NCBI RefSeq assembly: GCF_030122845.1
Contig: NZ_CP126084.1
Span: 1,550,001-1,614,000 of the forward strand
Source of the DNA: Paenibacillus woosongensis
Lineage (GTDB): Bacteria > Bacillota > Bacilli > Paenibacillales > Paenibacillaceae
Direction: 5' to 3'
DNA length: 64,000 nucleotides
The position numbers and the translations under genes were made by a program. Shown one piece after another: positions 60,474 to 64,000 of the stretch. Every line of letters starts with the position of its first letter. Position 1 is the stretch's first letter. The notes under the pieces were generated by a model, which made no database searches, was not told the origin of the DNA, and saw nothing but the letters and a program-made list of their open reading frames with translations.

Positions 60474-61109
60474 CTAGTCCTCATTTACGGGTAAATCAAG
60501 GATTGAAGAATATTTGGGATACAAGACTCGGATGCAATCCGGGCATATATCATGAGTAAATTCCGCATGGGTATTCCTGATCAGGAAGTTCTCGATTTCG
60601 TCCCAGTGGTTATCTTCATCCTTGATTCGCTTGCATACCGCACAGATCGGAAGCAGACCGCGCAGCGTGCGGATTTGCGAGATAATTTCTACAAGCTGCA
60701 GTTCATATTTCTTATAACGCGTCATATCTATGCAGCTCAGGACAACGCCGCCAATACAGTTCTCTTCCATAAGCGGAATAGCCTCCAATTGGAACCATAT
60801 CGTTTCTTGCGACAACGACAAATGAATGTGGAATTCCTTGCTATAGAAAGAACAGTCCCCTTGGAGGATGTTATTCAACTGAGAAAGGAACATCGGGGCA
60901 TTAGGGCACACATCCCGATTGTCCGGATTCTTTAGAAACTCGATAAGATTTAATCCGGGTCGATCCCATAAAGGAGATAGGCCCAACTGTGCGGCTTTCT
61001 TTGCCCAGGTTGGGTTCACCTGCTGGATGGTACCTTGGGAATCGGTTATGGCCAGGCTTTGGTTCAGGGACTGGGCAGCCGAAATCCATAAAGACGGACT
61101 ATGGGTCAT
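60474..61109 (-). CDS. PAS-domain protein with Cys-rich C-terminal module
   Basis: A protein of about 211 residues. Residues ~15-130 form a PAS sensor domain (LNQSLAITDSQGTIQQVNPTWAKKA ... GGVVLSCIDMTRYKKYE). The C-terminus is a four-Cys module, LLPICAVCKRIKDEDNHWDEIENFL then HDICPDCIRVLYP, found at the ends of PAS or response-regulator proteins and possibly metal-binding. No kinase or output domain is present, so it may be a soluble sensor partner. ATG 61109 is favoured because ATAGGAG lies at proper distance. GTG 61118 overlaps it. Confidence 0.82.
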   Translation of the reverse strand: MTHSPSLWISAAQSLNQSLAITDSQGTIQQVNPTWAKKAAQLGLSPLWDRPGLNLIEFLKNPDNRDVCPNAPMFLSQLNNILQGDCSFYSKEFHIHLSLSQETIWFQLEAIPLMEENCIGGVVLSCIDMTRYKKYELQLVEIISQIRTLRGLLPICAVCKRIKDEDNHWDEIENFLIRNTHAEFTHDICPDCIRVLYPKYSSILDLPVNED

Positions 61110-61205
61110 CGCGAACACTCCTATCTGAAATTACTAAAGGATAGATGCTGTCCTGGCTATTGTCACCGTGTGCGGGATCAAGAAGTGAAGGACCTCGATG
61201 GTCTA

Positions 61206-61304
61206 TGATATAATGGCCTGGAAGGATTGCCCAAGACATAAAGAGGTTTAATCAGATTATATACGCAAATACGTAATTTTACAACCAAATGACGTAAATG
61301 CGTA
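61206..61304 (+). promoter_or_regulatory. Promoter and symmetric operator of the Xre regulator
   Basis: TGATATAAT (61206-61214) is an extended -10 element. Downstream lie TACGCAAATACGTA (61262-61275) and GACGTAAATGCGTA (61291-61304). The second reads in reverse as TACGCATTTACGTC, so they form an inverted pair of semi-palindromes carrying four [TG][AG]CGTAA-like half-sites. This suggests autorepression by the adjacent helix-turn-helix protein. Confidence 0.6.
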
Positions 61305-61333
61305 ATATTTTTTTGCGAAGGAGGGCCGAAGAG

Positions 61334-61696
61334 TTGTCTATTTATGAAAGGATCGAATCGCTCATCAAAAGCAAAGCTATGACCAAGAAGGAATTCTGCA
61401 AGGAACTTGGCATCAGCACCGGAAACTTGGGCGACTGGAAGCGCGGCAAATCTTCGCCCGGCACGAATAAGCTCATCGATATTGCCGCGTATTTCGATGT
61501 GAGTCTGGATTGGCTGATGACCGGCCGGGAACGCGAAGCAGTACAGGTGCATGAGGAAAGAGAAGCCTATGCTGCGGACGAGCCGGACTGGATCCGCCTT
61601 AGCAGCCGTTTAACAGAGCGTGAGAAGGCTTTTATTCAGGAGTATCTGGAGTTTACCGAATACCGCAGAAAGTTAAAGAGGATGGGCGGAAAATAA
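61334..61696 (+). CDS. Xre-family helix-turn-helix regulator
   Basis: A 120-residue protein with an N-terminal HTH_3-type domain: IYERIESLIKSKAMTKKEFCKELGISTGNLGDWKRGKSSPGTNKLIDIAAYFDVSLDWLMTG. A C-terminal charged helix follows (LTEREKAFIQEYLEFTEYRRKLKRMGGK), perhaps for dimerisation. TTG 61334 is the start, because GAAGGAGGG lies eight bases upstream. An earlier frame from 61298 runs into that site. The palindromic sites just upstream are its probable operator. Targets beyond itself are unknown. Confidence 0.87.
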   Translation: MSIYERIESLIKSKAMTKKEFCKELGISTGNLGDWKRGKSSPGTNKLIDIAAYFDVSLDWLMTGREREAVQVHEEREAYAADEPDWIRLSSRLTEREKAFIQEYLEFTEYRRKLKRMGGK

Positions 61697-61758
61697 TAAC
61701 ACTTTACTTTTAGTTCCCGCGGCGATATAATATGAAATGTTCGCTTCAAACATAACCT

Positions 61759-61841
61759 GCGGTCGTGGTGGAATGGCAGACACGCTATCTTGAGGGGGTA
61801 GTGGGTGTATACCCGTGGAGGTTCGAGTCCTCTCGACCGCA
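61759..61841 (+). tRNA. tRNA-Leu (GAG), copy 2
   Basis: The 83 bases are identical to copy 1 at 58125-58207. CCA is not encoded. It follows the Xre gene and has its own terminator. Confidence 0.95.
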
Positions 61842-61854
61842 TATGGCAAATGAA

Positions 61855-61904
61855 GAAAGCCGTTTTTTTAGTAGATTATATCTACTGAAGAAACGGCTTT
61901 TTTG
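61855..61904 (+). terminator. Intrinsic terminator after tRNA-Leu copy 2
   Basis: AAAGCCGTTT and AAACGGCTTT enclose AGTAGA and TCTACT, then TTTTG. Confidence 0.85.
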
Positions 61905-62037
61905 CTGTGAATTGGATCTGGACCGTCACTCGAAGCCGACTGGCAGGTTTAACATTCGGAGAACAATCATTTGACATTCTCCTAAAGATTGGGATTTACA
62001 CTCGTAATAGTTCTGATCATTGTTGGGAGGAGATCTA

Positions 62038-63756
62038 GTGAATAAACTACTGAAAGGCTTGGCAATCGGCGGGTTGGTATTATCCGTTGTTTCCGCCGGA
62101 TCATTGGCAACAGCGAAGGAGAATACCTCGGGGGCGGCAGTCTCGAAAGGGCAGTCCAAAAATTTGATCGTCCTGATCGGGGACGGCATGGGGCCGGCGC
62201 AAGTATCGGCGGCTCGTTATTTTCAACAATACGAGAATAATGTAAAAAGCCTGAATTTAGATCCGTATTATGTCGGACAAGCGACGACTTATGCGGATCG
62301 CGGGGAAGACGGCGGGCAAATCGTCTCCGGAATTGTGACGGATTCGGCCTCTGCGGGCACGGCATTTGCCACGGGGCATAAAACGTATAACGCAGGTATC
62401 AGCGTCTCCAACGAAGACGTCTCCAGACCGTTTGCCTCTGTACTTGAAGCCGCTGAGCTGAATGGCAAATCGACAGGTCTCGTTACGACTGCGCGTATCA
62501 CCCATGCCACTCCGGCCGTATACGCTTCGCATGTGCGCAACCGTGACAACGAGAACGCAATCGCATCGCAGTATCTGGATAGCGGGATCGATGTGCTGTT
62601 TGGCGGGGGCGAATCATTTTTCCTGACAAAAGAAGAAAGAGGCAAACGCAGCGATAAAAATCTTCTTCCTGAATTCGAGGCCAAAGGCTATAAAGTCGTA
62701 AAAACAGGACAAGGCCTAAGCAAGCTGTCTGCCAAGGATTCCAAAGTGCTGGGATTGTTCGGAAGCTCCCACGTTGCTTACGTGCCGGATCGTACGGCTG
62801 AAGTTCCAAGCCTGGCTGAGATGACCTCGAAGGCGCTCGAAATTTTGTCCGCCAACGAGAATGGGTTCGCCATTATGATCGAGGGAGGACGCATCGACCA
62901 TGCCGGCCATGCGAACGATCTGCCAACGATGGTTCAAGAAGTGATAGATTTTGACGAGGCCTTTAAGGTGGCGATTGAATTCGCCAAGAAGGACGGAAAT
63001 ACGTCGGTCGTCGTTACCGCGGATCATGAAACGGGCGGCCTGTCCTTATCCCGGGACAACATTTACGAACTTAATGTAGATCTATGGAATCAACAGAAGA
63101 ATTCCTCCGAGAGCTTGGTAACGGTTTTGAATGAGGCAAAAACGATCGCAGACGTGAAAAAAATCGTTGCGAACAATACTTGGATTACTGATCTGACTGA
63201 TGAAGAGGCGCAATACATCCTCGATGGCGACGGCTCCTCTTATAAACGTGAAGGCGGGTATAACGCCGTCATCTCCAAGCGTCTGCTTGTCGGCTGGTCC
63301 GGTCACGGGCATTCCGCTGTGGATGTAGGTGTGTGGGCTTACGGGCCGATCGCCGAGAAAGTAAAGGGTCAAATCGACAATACGCGGATCGCTACAGCTA
63401 GTGCTGAGGAGCTGGGCGTTGACTTGCAAGAAGCGACGGCTAACCTGCAAGCGAAGCATCTGTATCCAAAATTCAAAATTAACCGCAGCAATGAGGTGCT
63501 CTATCCGGCCAAAGCGTTAACGGAAGCGCTTGGAGGCAAGTACCAGATTGCAAACGGCATAGCTACGGTCAGCGGCAAGGGCGGGACGGTCACTGTGGAT
63601 TTGAACGCGAAGAAGGCTAAATTGAACGGAAAAGACTCCTCGATTTCCGTAGATATTGATAATGATGTGCTGTACCTTCCGTTAACGGCATTTAGTCAAG
63701 TATCGGGACAACCCTTGAAGTGGGACGCTCTGTCCGAACGGATCGTACTGAAATAA
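62038..63756 (+). CDS. Secreted alkaline phosphatase with C-terminal stalk domain
   Basis: A 572-residue enzyme starting at GTG 62038 (GGGAGGAG six bases upstream; TTG 62020 precedes that site). A signal peptide is present (LLKGLAIGGLVLSVVSAGSLATA). Metal and catalytic motifs are VLIGDGMGPAQVSAARYF, VTDSASAGTAFATGHKTYN (nucleophile Ser), EGGRIDHAGHANDL, TADHETGGLSL and GWSGHGHSAVDV. The last ~90 residues (ILYPAKALTEALGGKY-like, then VDLNAKKAKLNGK, YLPLTAFSQVSG) form a copper-amine-oxidase-N/stalk domain common in Paenibacillus exoproteins. It releases phosphate from organic esters outside the cell. Confidence 0.9.
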   Translation: MNKLLKGLAIGGLVLSVVSAGSLATAKENTSGAAVSKGQSKNLIVLIGDGMGPAQVSAARYFQQYENNVKSLNLDPYYVGQATTYADRGEDGGQIVSGIVTDSASAGTAFATGHKTYNAGISVSNEDVSRPFASVLEAAELNGKSTGLVTTARITHATPAVYASHVRNRDNENAIASQYLDSGIDVLFGGGESFFLTKEERGKRSDKNLLPEFEAKGYKVVKTGQGLSKLSAKDSKVLGLFGSSHVAYVPDRTAEVPSLAEMTSKALEILSANENGFAIMIEGGRIDHAGHANDLPTMVQEVIDFDEAFKVAIEFAKKDGNTSVVVTADHETGGLSLSRDNIYELNVDLWNQQKNSSESLVTVLNEAKTIADVKKIVANNTWITDLTDEEAQYILDGDGSSYKREGGYNAVISKRLLVGWSGHGHSAVDVGVWAYGPIAEKVKGQIDNTRIATASAEELGVDLQEATANLQAKHLYPKFKINRSNEVLYPAKALTEALGGKYQIANGIATVSGKGGTVTVDLNAKKAKLNGKDSSISVDIDNDVLYLPLTAFSQVSGQPLKWDALSERIVLK

Positions 63757-63787
63757 CGATAAAACATACAAATGGGGATGCCCAGCT

Positions 63788-63826
63788 GGGAAACAGGGGA
63801 ATGTGCTTCTCCTGTTTTCCTGTATT
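63788..63826 (+). terminator. Probable intrinsic terminator
   Basis: GGGAAACAGG and CCTGTTTTCC pair around a loop, followed by TGTATTTT, after the alkaline phosphatase gene. Confidence 0.7.
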
Positions 63827-63846
63827 TTCATATAGGAGGAAAGAAT

Positions 63847-64000
63847 ATGCTGCATATTCAAGGGGTGAAGAAAGGGTTCCATGTAGGCGGAAGCCGTATT
63901 CCGATCCTTGACATTCCGCAGTGGGCCGTCGGGCGCGGGGAGAAAATAGCGATCATCGGACCAAGCGGCTCGGGAAAAAGCACCTTGCTTCATATTATTA
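63847..64000 (+). CDS. ABC transporter ATP-binding protein (partial)
   Basis: The frame starts at ATG 63847 with TAGGAGGAAAGA upstream and runs off the right edge. The 51 visible residues show an ABC ATPase N-terminus and Walker A GPSGSGKST at ~residue 40. It is most like the LolD/MacB class of small ATPases. The partner permease lies outside the window. Confidence 0.85.
   Translation, partial: MLHIQGVKKGFHVGGSRIPILDIPQWAVGRGEKIAIIGPSGSGKSTLLHII

Overview
The window looks like chromosome of a spore-forming Bacillota, most probably Paenibacillus or a close relative. Supporting features are strong AGGAGG-type ribosome binding sites, frequent TTG and GTG starts, a complete gerE, YheC/YheD, YhcN/YlaJ, GerM-type and YjcZ-type sporulation proteins, an SLH-domain remnant, TPP riboswitches on thiC and ykoEDC, and roughly 50% GC. 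All assignments come from reading the sequence. No database search was run.

Layout. 0-5 kb: the end of a membrane protein, a tiny YjcZ-like spore protein, then a vitamin-B6-flavoured group (aminotransferase, PNPOx-fold protein, divergent MocR regulator) and an AraC regulator. 5-8 kb: decay, with a GH53 galactanase/SLH gene collapsed by internal deletion and a DUF4097-like lipoprotein split by a frameshift, followed by phosphatidylserine decarboxylase. 8-12 kb: a TPP-riboswitch-controlled ykoEDC ECF transporter. 12-38 kb: a large spore-surface glycan locus. 38-48 kb: GlcNAc catabolism (nagA, nagB, RpiR-type regulator), a MarR regulator, an intergenic region with 50-bp-period repeats, glpK, gerE, riboswitch-controlled thiC and an M20 dipeptidase. 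48-57 kb: a membrane-anchored parvulin-type foldase, a methyltransferase, an MBL hydrolase, a PgpA-like protein, a GerM-like lipoprotein, rph-rdgB, a SprT-like protein and small proteins. 57-64 kb: tRNA genes (Asn, Ser, Glu, Leu, and a second identical Leu), a HAD phosphatase, azlDC, a PAS protein, an Xre regulator with a symmetric operator, alkaline phosphatase, and the start of an ABC ATPase.

The most interesting region is about 13.1-36.1 kb. It holds a dozen or more glycosyltransferases of at least four fold types (GT2, GT4, GT-D-like, CgeB-like) and nucleotide-sugar genes: a thymidylyltransferase, a WecB/CapE/RmlD-like cassette, a second CapE-like dehydratase and a UDP-sugar dehydrogenase. 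It also holds a likely structural surface protein. Several otherwise unrelated enzymes carry two shared accessory modules: Arg/Lys-rich tails, and a short helix-like repeat of aromatic-x-x-Gly. One 120-residue protein consists only of these two modules joined by a Pro/Ala linker, and three small helical paralogues sit just upstream of it. I infer a docking or scaffold system that places glycosyltransferases on the developing spore surface. This is a hypothesis from sequence pattern only.

Spore context is supported by YheC/YheD at one edge, CgeB-like enzymes inside, a YhcN-like lipoprotein at the other edge, and several upstream matches to the sigma-K -10 pattern CATANNNTA.
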